Source: Flammeovirga sp. SJP92
GTDB taxonomy: Bacteria > Bacteroidota > Bacteroidia > Cytophagales > Flammeovirgaceae
DNA length: 64,000 nt
Direction: 5' to 3'
Assembly: GCF_001583495.1 (NCBI RefSeq)
Contig: NZ_LQAQ01000061.1
Coordinates: 310,001 to 374,000 of the forward strand
The position numbers and the translations under genes are program-made. The notes beneath the pieces were generated by a model. That model was not told where the DNA came from. It did not search any database and saw only the letters and a list, made by a program, of their open reading frames with translations. Numbering within the stretch: position 1 is the first letter of the stretch; every line of letters starts with the position of its first letter. Below, one piece after another: positions 8,794 to 18,832 of this stretch.

Positions 8794-9629
8794 TTAAGTT
8801 GGTATACACGTACATAATCAATTAATAAATGCTGGGGCCATATATCTTTATCAATACCTTTTTGAGCACCCCACATACCACCTACAGCTAGGTTAAACAA
8901 CAGATGGAATTTTTGATCAAAAGGCCATTCTTTAAATGTTTTATGTTCATTTCTAAATGTAAAGTATTTTTCATTGTCCACATAAATAGAATACTGTTCA
9001 GGCCCCCATTCAAGTTTGTATTCATGAAACGCCTCCTCGGCATCAGCAATGTAAATACCTACCATTTTTTGAGACCCCATTGAATGATTATAAGCTTCAG
9101 TATGGGCAGAACCATAGATATGATCTTTTTCATGTCCAACATGTTCCATAATATTGATAGAACCACTTTTGGGCCAATCACCAAACTTACTTTCTTCTGG
9201 CAACATCCATATGGCAGGCCAGGTTCCTCTTCCTGAGGGTAGCTTTGCTCTGATCACAAACTTGCCATACTGCCACTCTCCCTTTCCTTTAGAATGAAGA
9301 CGTGCAGAAGTAAATTCAAACTTTTCTTCACTTACAGGATCAAGGTATTCTTCTTTAAGTGCAGTGATGGTAAGATGCCCATCTTTTACAATTACATTTT
9401 CTGTACGATTAGCAGTGTAGGCTTGTAATTCTTGATTTCCCCATTTCTCTTTATTTCCTTCAATATCATAACCCCATTTTGAAGAATCTGGAAGTCCATC
9501 ATAGTCAAACTCATCAGACCACACCAATTGGTATTCCTGAAGGTCCGCTGTTTCAGTCAGGCGATCTTTTTTAACTTCACATGAAATCAAAGAAGACAAC
9601 AACATTATGTTTATTATTAAGTTTTTCAT
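8790..9629 (-). CDS. GH16-fold lipoprotein with both catalytic carboxylates replaced (pseudoenzyme)
   Basis: A 279-residue lipoprotein (lipobox LIS-C17) made of a single GH16 laminarinase-like domain. The fold core is well kept: LVWSDEFDYDG, GTWPAIWMLPEE and HTEAYNHSMGS all match the neighbouring active enzyme. At the catalytic strand it reads GSINIMEHVG instead of GEIDIMEHVG. The nucleophile Glu is Ser157, the assisting Asp is Asn159, and only the acid/base Glu162 remains. The codons TCT and AAT confirm this in the DNA. Such a protein should bind beta-glucan without normal hydrolysis, so a surface glycan-binding role is likely. It is first in a two-gene operon, after the GH3 terminator, and its stop overlaps the next start (ATGA). 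Loss of activity is inference from known GH16 chemistry. Confidence 0.88.
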   Translation of the reverse strand: MKNLIINIMLLSSLISCEVKKDRLTETADLQEYQLVWSDEFDYDGLPDSSKWGYDIEGNKEKWGNQELQAYTANRTENVIVKDGHLTITALKEEYLDPVSEEKFEFTSARLHSKGKGEWQYGKFVIRAKLPSGRGTWPAIWMLPEESKFGDWPKSGSINIMEHVGHEKDHIYGSAHTEAYNHSMGSQKMVGIYIADAEEAFHEYKLEWGPEQYSIYVDNEKYFTFRNEHKTFKEWPFDQKFHLLFNLAVGGMWGAQKGIDKDIWPQHLLIDYVRVYQLK

Positions 9630-9768
9630 TTTCTTGAATTGAATAGGAGCATAAACTGTGTTATTTTTTAGTCAGACTCAGAATACGCTTTAAGATCACA
9701 TTATTTAATATTGAACAGTACAGTACAAAAGTGGAAGTTTATTGAAGCAGCAGGAACTCTTGATAAAA

Positions 9769-9800
9769 AAAGGGAGTTCAACGAATCAAACTCCCTTTAT
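9769..9800 (-). terminator. Terminator of the GH3 gene
   Basis: A 10-bp perfect stem (9769-9778 with 9789-9798) is followed by a T run on the minus strand. It separates GH3 from the two GH16 genes. Confidence 0.85.
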
Positions 9801-9816
9801 CCTATTCATCTATTGT

Positions 9817-12201
9817 TTAATTCTCGAAGTAGTTCTTCTCGAATTCAACAGTCTTTGAAACATTTAATGAAACTGACTCATCTCCAATCATTAATTTGAA
9901 TTCACCAGCTTCAACCGTCCATTTCAAGTTTTCTGCCACAAAAGCTAAATCTTTACCATTTAAAGTAAACTCTACCACTTTTGACTCACCTGGCTTCAAG
10001 CTGACTTTTTCAAATCTTCTCAAACGCTTATTGTCTGGTGTAATCGAAGCGTAAAGGTCCTTTGTATATAGCTGCACTACTTCTTTGCCTTCAACATCTC
10101 CAGTGTTTTTCACGGTCACTGAAACTTTGAAGTCGCTGTAAGGAGTGATTTCATTTTTAGAGATCTTAAGATCCGAATAATCAAAAGTAGTATAACTTAA
10201 ACCGAAGCCAAATGGATACTGGAATGGTAAAGAGGAGTTGTAATCGTACATTCCTTCCATTTTTTCTGAAGCCTCAGAGGGTTTGTGATCATAAGTACCT
10301 AAAGCGTTTGGATACATTGGGTAAGAGTATGGCAATTTACCACTTGGATTCACATCACCTACTAGAATATCTGCCAATGCATCACCTCCATAATTACCAG
10401 GAAGGTAAGTATGTACAACTGCAGCCATATCTTCTTCAAATTGTGAAATCAAACGCGGACGTCCTTCATTTAAAATCAATACAACAGGCTTACCTGTTTT
10501 GGCCAATGCCTCTGCTAATTTTCTTTGATTTTGTGAAATGTACAAATCGTGCAAATTACCAGGAGTCTCTGTGTAAGTATTTTCTCCTAAACACAATAGA
10601 ATCACATCAGAACCTTCAGAAGCTTTTATAGCTGCATCAATATCAATGTTCTTCTCCTCGTGATACAATCCTTCATGATTGTACTCTACACCTGAAGCAA
10701 AAGCGACATTCTCTTTTCCAAACTTGTTTTGAACAGCCTCTAAAATTGTATTGTAATCTTGAGCAAACTCTTCTACTTTTTCGCCTTGCCAAGAATAAGT
10801 CCATCCGCCATTTAATGTACGCATAGAGTTCGCATTTGGACCTGCTACAAATACTTTAGTTCCTTGCTTCAGAGGAAGAATATTATCATTGTTCTTCAAT
10901 AAAGTAATTGATTCAGAAGCGGCATTATAAGCAATTTGCTCATGTTCTTTGCTTCCGAACTTAGGGTAATCTCCTTTAGACGGATAGGGAGTTTCAAATA
11001 ATCCCAGTTCCATTTTCACCTTTAATACTCTACGAACCGCATCATCAATTCTTGACATTGGCACCTCACCCTCATTGACAAGTTCTACAAGCATTTCAGC
11101 AAACTTGAAGTTGTAAGGAACCATAGACATATCAATACCTGCATTGATTGATTTCTTAACGGCCTCCTTATGAGTATCCGCTACTTTATCTCTATTGTGC
11201 AAGTTTTCAATATCTGCCCAGTCAGTCACCACAAGCCCTTTAAAACCAAGTTCTTCTTTCAACAACTTCGTCAAATACTTGTAGCTAGCATGTACTGGAG
11301 TGCCATTGATAATACCGGAGTTGATCATGATAGTATGAGCTCCGGCATCAATAGCGGCTTTATATGAAGGCAAATAATGCTCTCTTAATTCAATTTCAGG
11401 CAAGTAAGACGGTGTTCTATCTTTTCCTGATCTTTCACTGCCATACCCTAAGAAGTGTTTGATACAAGCGGCTACTTTTGTTTTATCAGACAGGTCGTTG
11501 TTCTCTCCCTCATAACCATCTACTGCTGCAATACCCATTTGAGAAGTCAAGTAAACATCTTCACCATATGTTTCCCAAATACGTGGCCATGCAGGATTAC
11601 GTCCCATATCCAATACAGGCGAGAAATCCCATGGAATTGAGCTTGCTCTCGTTTCATAAGCTGTTACTGCAGCACCCTGACGGTTCAATTCCGTATTCCA
11701 AGTGGCCGCCATTCCAATTTGCTGAGGGAAAAATGTAGCCCCAGCAGTATAAGTGGTACCATGTATTGCATCTACTCCATACAATACTGGGACACCAATT
11801 TCTTTCATTGCTACTTTCTGGATTTGAGAAATTACCTCATTCCATTTATCAGTGGTTCTAGCTCTATTATTAGCCGTATTAAGTACAGATCCAATTTTGT
11901 ATTTCACAATTGCTTCTTCCAACAATTTCTTATCCAGCTTAAGAGGTTCGTCGCTTACAAATACATTTTCTCCTTTGGTAATAACATCAAGAGTTATCTG
12001 CGTCATTTGACCCACTTTTTCCTCCAGAGATAATTGGTGAAGAATCTTTTCTACTTTTTCGTCGATAGTTAGGTTACTATTTACAATCATTTCAATCTCT
12101 TCTGTATTTTTTTCAGGAGTTGAAATTTCTGGGGTATTAAATCCATACAGTACCGCACACAAAGCAAGAGATGCAATACCCTTAGTCCAATTTTGTTTCA
12201 T
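9817..12201 (-). CDS. GH3 beta-glucosidase (BglX-like)
   Basis: An exo-acting beta-glucosidase that would release glucose from laminari-oligosaccharides, probably in the periplasm. The 794-residue protein has an N-terminal export-like segment (about 1-25). The GH3 TIM-barrel domain follows (about 40-420), with nucleophile Asp327 in GLVVTDWADI and the substrate-binding motif CIKHFLGYG. The alpha/beta sandwich domain (about 455-680) contains LNGGWTYSWQG and a LNEGRPR motif, and a fibronectin-III-like domain ends it (about 700-785). The length is typical of BglX. It lies between the PKD lipoprotein and the GH16 pair. A -7 box at 12271-12278 and a terminator at 9769-9800 suggest it can be transcribed alone. 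Specificity (1,3 versus 1,4 or 1,6) cannot be read from sequence. Confidence 0.93.
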   Translation of the reverse strand: MKQNWTKGIASLALCAVLYGFNTPEISTPEKNTEEIEMIVNSNLTIDEKVEKILHQLSLEEKVGQMTQITLDVITKGENVFVSDEPLKLDKKLLEEAIVKYKIGSVLNTANNRARTTDKWNEVISQIQKVAMKEIGVPVLYGVDAIHGTTYTAGATFFPQQIGMAATWNTELNRQGAAVTAYETRASSIPWDFSPVLDMGRNPAWPRIWETYGEDVYLTSQMGIAAVDGYEGENNDLSDKTKVAACIKHFLGYGSERSGKDRTPSYLPEIELREHYLPSYKAAIDAGAHTIMINSGIINGTPVHASYKYLTKLLKEELGFKGLVVTDWADIENLHNRDKVADTHKEAVKKSINAGIDMSMVPYNFKFAEMLVELVNEGEVPMSRIDDAVRRVLKVKMELGLFETPYPSKGDYPKFGSKEHEQIAYNAASESITLLKNNDNILPLKQGTKVFVAGPNANSMRTLNGGWTYSWQGEKVEEFAQDYNTILEAVQNKFGKENVAFASGVEYNHEGLYHEEKNIDIDAAIKASEGSDVILLCLGENTYTETPGNLHDLYISQNQRKLAEALAKTGKPVVLILNEGRPRLISQFEEDMAAVVHTYLPGNYGGDALADILVGDVNPSGKLPYSYPMYPNALGTYDHKPSEASEKMEGMYDYNSSLPFQYPFGFGLSYTTFDYSDLKISKNEITPYSDFKVSVTVKNTGDVEGKEVVQLYTKDLYASITPDNKRLRRFEKVSLKPGESKVVEFTLNGKDLAFVAENLKWTVEAGEFKLMIGDESVSLNVSKTVEFEKNYFEN

Positions 12202-12270
12202 TTTCTTATAATAAATTTAGGTAGTTAAAGTGATAGAATAAGTAATATTCATTTATAATTTTTAGCTGTT

Positions 12271-12278
12271 CAAATATA
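12271..12278 (-). promoter_or_regulatory. Putative -7 box for the GH3 gene
   Basis: On the minus strand TATATTTG matches TAnnTTTG exactly, about 70 bp before the GH3 start. No -33 box is seen at the standard spacing. Confidence 0.4.
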
Positions 12279-12385
12279 CGTGATTATTACACTATATTTT
12301 TGAATTTTTCAATTATTAATTAATTCTCTAAAAAAGTATAAAATGAAGCATACATACTCTAAAACTTATCAACAAGACACTTTTT

Positions 12386-12413
12386 GGAAGGGAATCGATG
12401 GAGATTCCCTTCC
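12386..12413 (-). promoter_or_regulatory. Hairpin after the PKD lipoprotein gene
   Basis: An 11-bp perfect stem (12386-12396 with 12403-12413) with a 6-nt loop lies 31 bp beyond the stop codon. There is no T run on the minus strand. It therefore looks more like a mRNA 3'-end stabiliser or partial attenuator than a full terminator. Confidence 0.5.
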
Positions 12414-12444
12414 TATATATTTAGCAACCTAAAGTCTTCAATTC

Positions 12445-13902
12445 TTAAAGTAATTTGAAATCTGAGATATAGAATGTACCTGGCTGGATATGTCCTTCTC
12501 CACCAATTTGAATAATTACTTTATCGAAATCAGTTCTTTCACTTTGTGCTGAGAAATCAAACTCTATTTCAATCCAATGTCCCATCTCATCCTCACCTAC
12601 TGTATAAGCAGACTCTGCTCTTGTTTGCCATGCATTGCCACCTTGCTTTGTATCTTCTAAACGTAAAGCCACTGTTGGTGCCATAGCTACTTCACCTAAC
12701 CAATCTGGAGTTTTATCTGCAGGAGATGGCGTTGTGAAATCATTACTGCGTAAGAAGTAAACTTTCATAGAGAACTTATTTCTTGTCGTTAAATCTAATC
12801 TATAAGGTAGTTCTGTTTGGTAGTTTTGCCACCATCCACCATCACCTTCAGTGTTAGTTCTCTCATATTTCCCAACTGATTCTGCTGAATTTCCAAGGTT
12901 ATCAAAATTCTCAACACCAACAGTAAATACTAAATCTGCATCTGTTACGAAAGTTGTATTAGTGTTGCCTGCAAAATCATCAAACAAGTCTTTTACTTCC
13001 AATGGTTTCTCTACTGGGGGGGCAACTGGTCTTTCAAACCCTTCACGAATAAAGCCATAGTACCAAGCATTTCCATCACCACCAATTGTTCTTAAGTATA
13101 ACTCATCTTCTGTCAATTTCATGATCTTATACTCTGTACCACCTGTATGCCAAGCAGGAAAAGCATCACCTCCAAAAGATAAATATTTACCATCGTCTTT
13201 ATCAGAGATTGACCAAGTCCATGCAGTTTGGTCATTGAAATCGATAGCATAAGTATGGTCATCATCATCTGCTAATAAAGTACCGCCTCTTGAAGTAAAC
13301 CAATCAGCCATGTAATCTTTAGCATAAGAATCTCCATTATTTGTTAGCGTATACTTAAAGCCATTCAAGTTGAAGTTGATCACATCGTCATAAGCACCTC
13401 TACCATCTTTTTGGTTAGGCTCTGCTGCCCACCAGTTAGGATCTTCCAAAGCCGGGTCACCAATACCCATATGCCCTAAAGTCGCTTTATCAAACACCCA
13501 GTTTTTACCTTCTAAATTAGAACCACCTCCAGTCAAGAAGTTGTAATCATCACGATCTAATAAAGTAAAATCCGTTTGTGCGATGTTGATTGTTTGTGTC
13601 TTTGAAGCCTGACCACCGCTCATAATCACAGTCATTGTCACTTCATAGTCTCCTTCCACAGCATATTCCGCTGTAACAGTTTCACCTTTTGCTGTTGCTC
13701 CTGTACCGAAATCCCAGAACGCAATTGAACCTGAAGTTGTATTGGCAAATTCAATGATATTAGGATTATCAGCCGTTGGAGTGACTGTAAATGATAAATC
13801 GGCTTCTGTTGGAGTTGGTCCTACTTCCGGATCACTTGTTGAACAGCCTGCCATCCCCATTAGGATGACAAAGCTTAATAATGAATATATATATTGTTTC
13901 AT
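12445..13902 (-). CDS. PKD-domain surface glycan-binding lipoprotein of the laminarin locus
   Basis: A 485-residue lipoprotein (lipobox GMAGC, Cys20) in the position of SusE/SusF, right after susD. An N-terminal PKD domain (about 35-110) is marked by AFWDFGTG and EYAVEGDYEVTMTV. A central region (about 115-290) and a C-terminal beta-sandwich (about 300-485) resemble carbohydrate-binding modules and are rich in Trp and Tyr. No hydrolase motif is seen. It probably captures laminarin at the cell surface and hands it to SusCD. It starts 26 bp after susD ends, so it is in the susCD operon. A hairpin follows its stop. The binding role is inferred from position and fold; the ligand is inferred from the GH16/GH3 partners. 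Confidence 0.85.
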   Translation of the reverse strand: MKQYIYSLLSFVILMGMAGCSTSDPEVGPTPTEADLSFTVTPTADNPNIIEFANTTSGSIAFWDFGTGATAKGETVTAEYAVEGDYEVTMTVIMSGGQASKTQTINIAQTDFTLLDRDDYNFLTGGGSNLEGKNWVFDKATLGHMGIGDPALEDPNWWAAEPNQKDGRGAYDDVINFNLNGFKYTLTNNGDSYAKDYMADWFTSRGGTLLADDDDHTYAIDFNDQTAWTWSISDKDDGKYLSFGGDAFPAWHTGGTEYKIMKLTEDELYLRTIGGDGNAWYYGFIREGFERPVAPPVEKPLEVKDLFDDFAGNTNTTFVTDADLVFTVGVENFDNLGNSAESVGKYERTNTEGDGGWWQNYQTELPYRLDLTTRNKFSMKVYFLRSNDFTTPSPADKTPDWLGEVAMAPTVALRLEDTKQGGNAWQTRAESAYTVGEDEMGHWIEIEFDFSAQSERTDFDKVIIQIGGEGHIQPGTFYISDFKLL

Positions 13903-13927
13903 TGTTTTTATTCTTTAGAGGTGATGA

Positions 13928-15580
13928 TTAATAACCAGCATTTTGTACTAATAGAGGATGTAAATCAATTTCCACTTGTGGAATTGGCAAGAAACCTCTT
14001 TTTGCTCTATCAAAAGTCACATTGTATGTTTCAGGATCTCCAATATCACCTGTCATGTTATTCCCTGCCGCGTCAACGTATTGAGCAGACTCATCAGTAG
14101 GAGGTGTTAGAGTATAACCTGTTACATTGATTTCACTTTCGGCTTCATCCAAACCTCTTCTTAAAAGATCAAAGTAACGGTGACCTTCCATTGCTAATTC
14201 AACTCTTCTTTCTTGTTGAATATCTGCTAATGAAACTGCTGACTTAGCACCTAAACCTGCTCTTTGGCGAACTTGGTTGTAATAACCAGAAGCTTTTGCG
14301 GCGTCTGTATCTAAATTCAACTCAGCAGCCATTAATAAAACATCTGCTAAACGGATGTAATGATAGTTTTGTGCCCAGTTCAATTCAGTATTCACTTCTG
14401 CTTTGTTCCAAGTATGTGTTGTATACTTGTTTGTATGCATTGAAGTGAAATTATAATGTGCTTGGTAAGTAGAACCTGCCTCATCAATCAAATCTTTTGA
14501 GTATTTAATTGTAGCTGGTTTTCTAAGGTCATCATCTTCAAAAGCATTTTCCAAATCACGTGTTGGAGCCATGAAACCCCATCCTTGTTGGAAAGAATCA
14601 GAAGTGTGTGCACGAGGACCAGACATTTGACATAAGATAGATCCAAAAGACCAATCGCCCCAATCACCTGAACCTGTATTTGCAAAGGCAATTTCAAAAA
14701 TCACCTCTTTGTTATAATTACCGTTTTGGTTGAACAAATCAGCATAATTAGTTGCTAATACGGCTCCTGAATTATTGATAACATCATCAGCTGCAGTTAC
14801 CATATCTGCTTTTGTCAATGCTGTACCATCTTTTACAGGCAACTCACTCTTAGCATAATATCCAGTGTAGAATAAGAACACTTTCAACAATTCTGCTTCC
14901 GCTGCGTATTTTGTCAATCTTCCTTCTTCTCCTTCAGGAATAGTCTCAGCCATCAATGGAATAGCCTCAGTCATGTCCTTTGCAATCTGAGCGTATAACT
15001 CGTCTGGAGAAACTTGTTTTACTTCTCTCCATGCATCTCCCACCAAGATATCAGTGTACATCGGGACATTTTCAAACAAGCGTGCTAACTCAAAGTAATA
15101 GTGAGCTCTTAAGAATAAAGCTTCGCCTTTGATATTATTTTTAAGATCTTCTTCAGCAGTACTAAATTCGATATTATCATAGTTAGCTAATAAAGTATTT
15201 GCTCTTTGAATACCTCCAAAACATTTATCCCAAGCTACTTTAGCCGCATCACTGTTGGTTTGTGCTCTGAACTTACTGATTTCTTGATAATAAAGCATAT
15301 CCTGACCTGATGGATCACCACCAACCATGGCGTCATCTCCCATGGCCATATCAAACATTCTTACTTCGTTTGGTGTAGATCTTTCTTCTACTCTATTATA
15401 ATCTGAGCGTAGTTTTTCGTAGATACCAACCAAAGCTTGTTTTGCCTCTACTGATGTTCTGAAAAATGTATCAGAAGTTTGAGAATCTCTTGGAGTAAGC
15501 TCTAAATAATCTTTACATGAAGTCATTGACATTGCTCCCAATACAAGACCTCCCGCGATTAATATATCTTTAATTTTCAT
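13928..15580 (-). CDS. susD: SusD/RagB-family glycan-binding lipoprotein
   Basis: The outer-membrane lipoprotein that caps the SusC transporter and presents oligosaccharide to it. Counting from the chosen start, the lipobox is SMTSC and the mature protein begins CKDYLELTPRDSQ, a standard SusD opening. TPR-like helices and the RagB/SusD C-terminal part (ERRVELAMEGHRYFDLLRRG, then FLPIPQVEID) are present. I chose the ATG at 15580 over an in-frame ATG at 15610. The later one is preceded by AAAGGAAAAA and gives a clean lipoprotein signal, whereas 15610 lies inside susC. It follows susC by 16 bp. Family members are about 500-560 residues, so this is full length. Confidence 0.95.
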   Translation of the reverse strand: MKIKDILIAGGLVLGAMSMTSCKDYLELTPRDSQTSDTFFRTSVEAKQALVGIYEKLRSDYNRVEERSTPNEVRMFDMAMGDDAMVGGDPSGQDMLYYQEISKFRAQTNSDAAKVAWDKCFGGIQRANTLLANYDNIEFSTAEEDLKNNIKGEALFLRAHYYFELARLFENVPMYTDILVGDAWREVKQVSPDELYAQIAKDMTEAIPLMAETIPEGEEGRLTKYAAEAELLKVFLFYTGYYAKSELPVKDGTALTKADMVTAADDVINNSGAVLATNYADLFNQNGNYNKEVIFEIAFANTGSGDWGDWSFGSILCQMSGPRAHTSDSFQQGWGFMAPTRDLENAFEDDDLRKPATIKYSKDLIDEAGSTYQAHYNFTSMHTNKYTTHTWNKAEVNTELNWAQNYHYIRLADVLLMAAELNLDTDAAKASGYYNQVRQRAGLGAKSAVSLADIQQERRVELAMEGHRYFDLLRRGLDEAESEINVTGYTLTPPTDESAQYVDAAGNNMTGDIGDPETYNVTFDRAKRGFLPIPQVEIDLHPLLVQNAGY

Positions 15581-15596
15581 TTTGATTTTTCCTTTC

Positions 15597-18500
15597 TTAG
15601 AATGAAACATTTAATCCCAATAAGTATGTTCTTGCTTGTGGATATGAACCGTTGTCAAATCCAAACCATGCTCCACCATGACCTACTTCAGGATCCATTC
15701 CTGTGTATTCTGTAAATGTTAGCAAGTTGTTACCTGAAACATATACTCTTAATTTGCTCATCCCTGCTTTTTTACTGATATGCTCTGGTAATGTATAACC
15801 AATCTGTAAGTTTTTCAGTCTTAAGTAAGAAGCATCTTCAACGTGAACCATATCGTTCAAGTAATCATAGTTGTGATTCGCATCTACATAACTGAATCTT
15901 GGGAAAGAGTTTGTTGTTCCTTCACCTGTCCAACGGTTTAACCAACGAGTTGGGTAGTTTTGACCTTGTCTTAAATCATGCCTTAATGTACCGTTTACTA
16001 GTTTTGCACCTGCTTGACCTTGCCAGAACATTGATAAATCAAATCCTTTGTAATCCATTCTGATGTTCAAACCGTATGTCCAAGAGTGAACTGGCGAACC
16101 AATGTTTGTTCTATCTTCGTTATCAATTACACCATCACCATTTAAGTCCACATAGCGGATATCACCTGGCTGTGCATCTGGCTGGATTAAAGCTCCCTCT
16201 TTGTTATGAGCATCAATTTCTCCCTGGTTCTGGAAAATTCCATCTGTCTTGAATCCGTAGAAGTAAGGCAATGTATGTCCTTCTTCCATCATCAATTGTC
16301 CTTGAGTATTGAATAAACCTGGACCTGGAATTCTACCATCGCCATTAGCAACTTCCATTACTTTGTTGTCGTTGTATGAACCATTAGCTGTGATATCAAA
16401 GTGGAAGTCACCTGATCTTTTCGAGTAAGTCACTGCTAATTCAATACCTTGGTTTCTTACAGTACCTAAGTTATAATTAGGACCAGAAACACCTGTAAAA
16501 CCTGGTACTGGAAGTGTACCTAATAAATCTTGACGTTCTCTTGAATACACATCAAATGTTGCTGTAATTTTATCATCTAAGAATCCAACATCAACACCTA
16601 AGTCAATTTCTTGTGCTGCTTCCCATTTCAAGTCTGGGTTGGCCATTCTAGTAATACCATAACCTGGCACCATTGTCTGCGCTGTTCCGTAAGGGTAAGA
16701 TGGCGTCACACCAAATAACTCTAAGTAACCGAATGCTTCAATTCTTTCGTTACCTACTCTACCCCATGAACCTCTTAACTTTAAGAAATTCACAACATCA
16801 CTTGATTTCAAGAATTCTTCTTGTGAAATGATCCAACCAGCTTGTACTGAAGGGAAGAAACCAAATTTATTGTTCGGGCCAAAGTTTGATGAACCATCAT
16901 AACGTGCAATCGCTGTGATCATGTATTTTTCTTTGTAGTTATAACCTACTTTACCAAAGAAAGAAACTAATCTATTTTGCCAGTCTAACTTACCATTACC
17001 TTTTTGAGTCTCATCATCTGTACCATTATTCACCCATGCATAATCCCAACCTGGAATTTGAAGGTTGTTTCTTGTTGCACCTACTTGAATTCCTGATCCG
17101 TTTCTCAATGTTGTACCAATCAAGGCATCGATTGAATGATCACCCATTTTTTTGTTGTATGACAATACATTCTCCCACTGATATACAACATAAGAACCTG
17201 CATTTTGATAAACACTTGATGCTCCTACTTGATTTACATTGTTGTAGTATGCCTCAGGGTTATATCCTCTGTTTTCCCAGTTTCCAATATCAACACCAAA
17301 ATCTGTTCTGAATTTCAAACCTTTGATTCCTGGCGTAGCTTCCACAAAGATGTTACCTAAGAACTTGTTGCTGGCATCGTCAGAATAAGTATTATTGATT
17401 CTTGCCATTGGGTTGACGATTTCTCTTAGTCCTTGATCTGAAATACCGTAGTATCTTCCATTTTGATTTGCTGGTTTCACTGGGTAAGTATCATACTCTG
17501 CAATTACATCTGGATCATCTTGCCAAACAGGAGTTAACGGGTCATGCAATAATGCATTTTGTAAAACTCCACCAAATTGGTTTTGCTCATTAATACCCTT
17601 TTTCTCTTCTCTTGAGAATGTGATATTAGAACCTGCTCTGAAATATTCTGAAATTTTATTCGACGAATTCAAACGAACTGTATATCTGTCGAAGTTTGAT
17701 TTTTCTGGAGCTACAATACCTTGTTGACCGAAGTAACCAACTGAAGCCATGAAAGAAGATGTTTCCGTACCACCTGACATTTGAACACTGTGGCTTTGAA
17801 TTGGAGCAGTTTGGAAAATCTCATCCTGCCAGTTTGTATTAGTAGTATTCGCTGCCATTTCCTCAGGAGTGAACCTTGGTGCTCCACCTGAGTTCAATGA
17901 ACCTTCATTGTGGAACATCATATACTGATTAGCATCCAATAGAGGTGTTTTTCTCCATGCTTCCTGAATACCATAGTAACCATCATAAGAAACGATTGTT
18001 CTTCCTGATTTACCTTGCTTCGTAGAAACCAATACTACACCGTTTGCACCTCTTGAACCGTAGATTGCTGCTGATGCCGCATCTTTTAGAACTTCAATTG
18101 ATTCAATATCATTTGGGTTCAAGAAATTGATGTTATCCATCTGTACACCATCTACTACATACAAAGGAGTATTGTCACCGTTTGAACCTGTACCACGTAC
18201 TCTAATATCAATACCTGCACCTGGCTGACCTGAAACTGGTGTTACTAAAACACCTGGTGTTCTACCTTGTAATGATTGAGCAGCATTTTGAATTGGTGTT
18301 TGTGTGATATCTTCAGATTTCACTGAAGCAATAGCACCTGTTACTACTGATTTCTTTTGTACTTGGTAACCTACAACTATTACTTCTTCTAGTTGCTCAA
18401 CGTCTTCTTCTAATGAGATATTGATTGTAGTTTGTGAACCGATTACAACCGATTGCTGAGTATAACCAATAAAAGAGAAAACTAATTCTGTTGACCCCTC

Positions 18501-18719
18501 AGGTACTGACAACTTATAGTTACCATCAAAATCTGAAATTGTACCGGTTGAAGTCCCTTTAACTTTTACGTTGACACCAGGTAATAAACTGCCATCCTGA
18601 GCAGATGTTACCTTTCCTGTTATCATTCGATCTTGTGCGTTTGAAACGTATGCTGACAACATCAAGCACACGCACACAAATAACGAAAGAGCATTTTTAG
18701 ATTGTAAAAAATTTTTCAT
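15597..18719 (-). CDS. susC: SusC/RagA-family TonB-linked outer-membrane transporter
   Basis: Imports oligosaccharides across the outer membrane with TonB energy, paired with SusD. After a signal peptide (1-28), a carboxypeptidase-regulatory-like domain (about 31-115) reads ITGKVTSAQDGSLLPGVNV. The plug (about 125-245) contains LYVVDGV, IESIEVLKDAASAAIYGSRG and GVVLVSTKQG. The remainder is a 22-strand barrel ending in TYLLGLNVSF with a terminal Phe. At 1040 residues it is full length. There is no N-terminal STN domain, so FecR-type signalling through it is unlikely. A well-formed promoter lies about 115 bp upstream, marking it as first gene of the locus. Substrate laminarin is inferred from the GH16 and GH3 neighbours. 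Confidence 0.96.
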   Translation of the reverse strand: MKNFLQSKNALSLFVCVCLMLSAYVSNAQDRMITGKVTSAQDGSLLPGVNVKVKGTSTGTISDFDGNYKLSVPEGSTELVFSFIGYTQQSVVIGSQTTINISLEEDVEQLEEVIVVGYQVQKKSVVTGAIASVKSEDITQTPIQNAAQSLQGRTPGVLVTPVSGQPGAGIDIRVRGTGSNGDNTPLYVVDGVQMDNINFLNPNDIESIEVLKDAASAAIYGSRGANGVVLVSTKQGKSGRTIVSYDGYYGIQEAWRKTPLLDANQYMMFHNEGSLNSGGAPRFTPEEMAANTTNTNWQDEIFQTAPIQSHSVQMSGGTETSSFMASVGYFGQQGIVAPEKSNFDRYTVRLNSSNKISEYFRAGSNITFSREEKKGINEQNQFGGVLQNALLHDPLTPVWQDDPDVIAEYDTYPVKPANQNGRYYGISDQGLREIVNPMARINNTYSDDASNKFLGNIFVEATPGIKGLKFRTDFGVDIGNWENRGYNPEAYYNNVNQVGASSVYQNAGSYVVYQWENVLSYNKKMGDHSIDALIGTTLRNGSGIQVGATRNNLQIPGWDYAWVNNGTDDETQKGNGKLDWQNRLVSFFGKVGYNYKEKYMITAIARYDGSSNFGPNNKFGFFPSVQAGWIISQEEFLKSSDVVNFLKLRGSWGRVGNERIEAFGYLELFGVTPSYPYGTAQTMVPGYGITRMANPDLKWEAAQEIDLGVDVGFLDDKITATFDVYSRERQDLLGTLPVPGFTGVSGPNYNLGTVRNQGIELAVTYSKRSGDFHFDITANGSYNDNKVMEVANGDGRIPGPGLFNTQGQLMMEEGHTLPYFYGFKTDGIFQNQGEIDAHNKEGALIQPDAQPGDIRYVDLNGDGVIDNEDRTNIGSPVHSWTYGLNIRMDYKGFDLSMFWQGQAGAKLVNGTLRHDLRQGQNYPTRWLNRWTGEGTTNSFPRFSYVDANHNYDYLNDMVHVEDASYLRLKNLQIGYTLPEHISKKAGMSKLRVYVSGNNLLTFTEYTGMDPEVGHGGAWFGFDNGSYPQARTYLLGLNVSF

Positions 18720-18832
18720 TCCATTAAGATTTGCGATAGAATAAAGAAGAGTTAATTATGAATAGTGTGTTTTATAACTCTTATAAGTTTTATGAACAGT
18801 TGAACTTGCGCTTTTTTGTTTTTCTGTTAATT

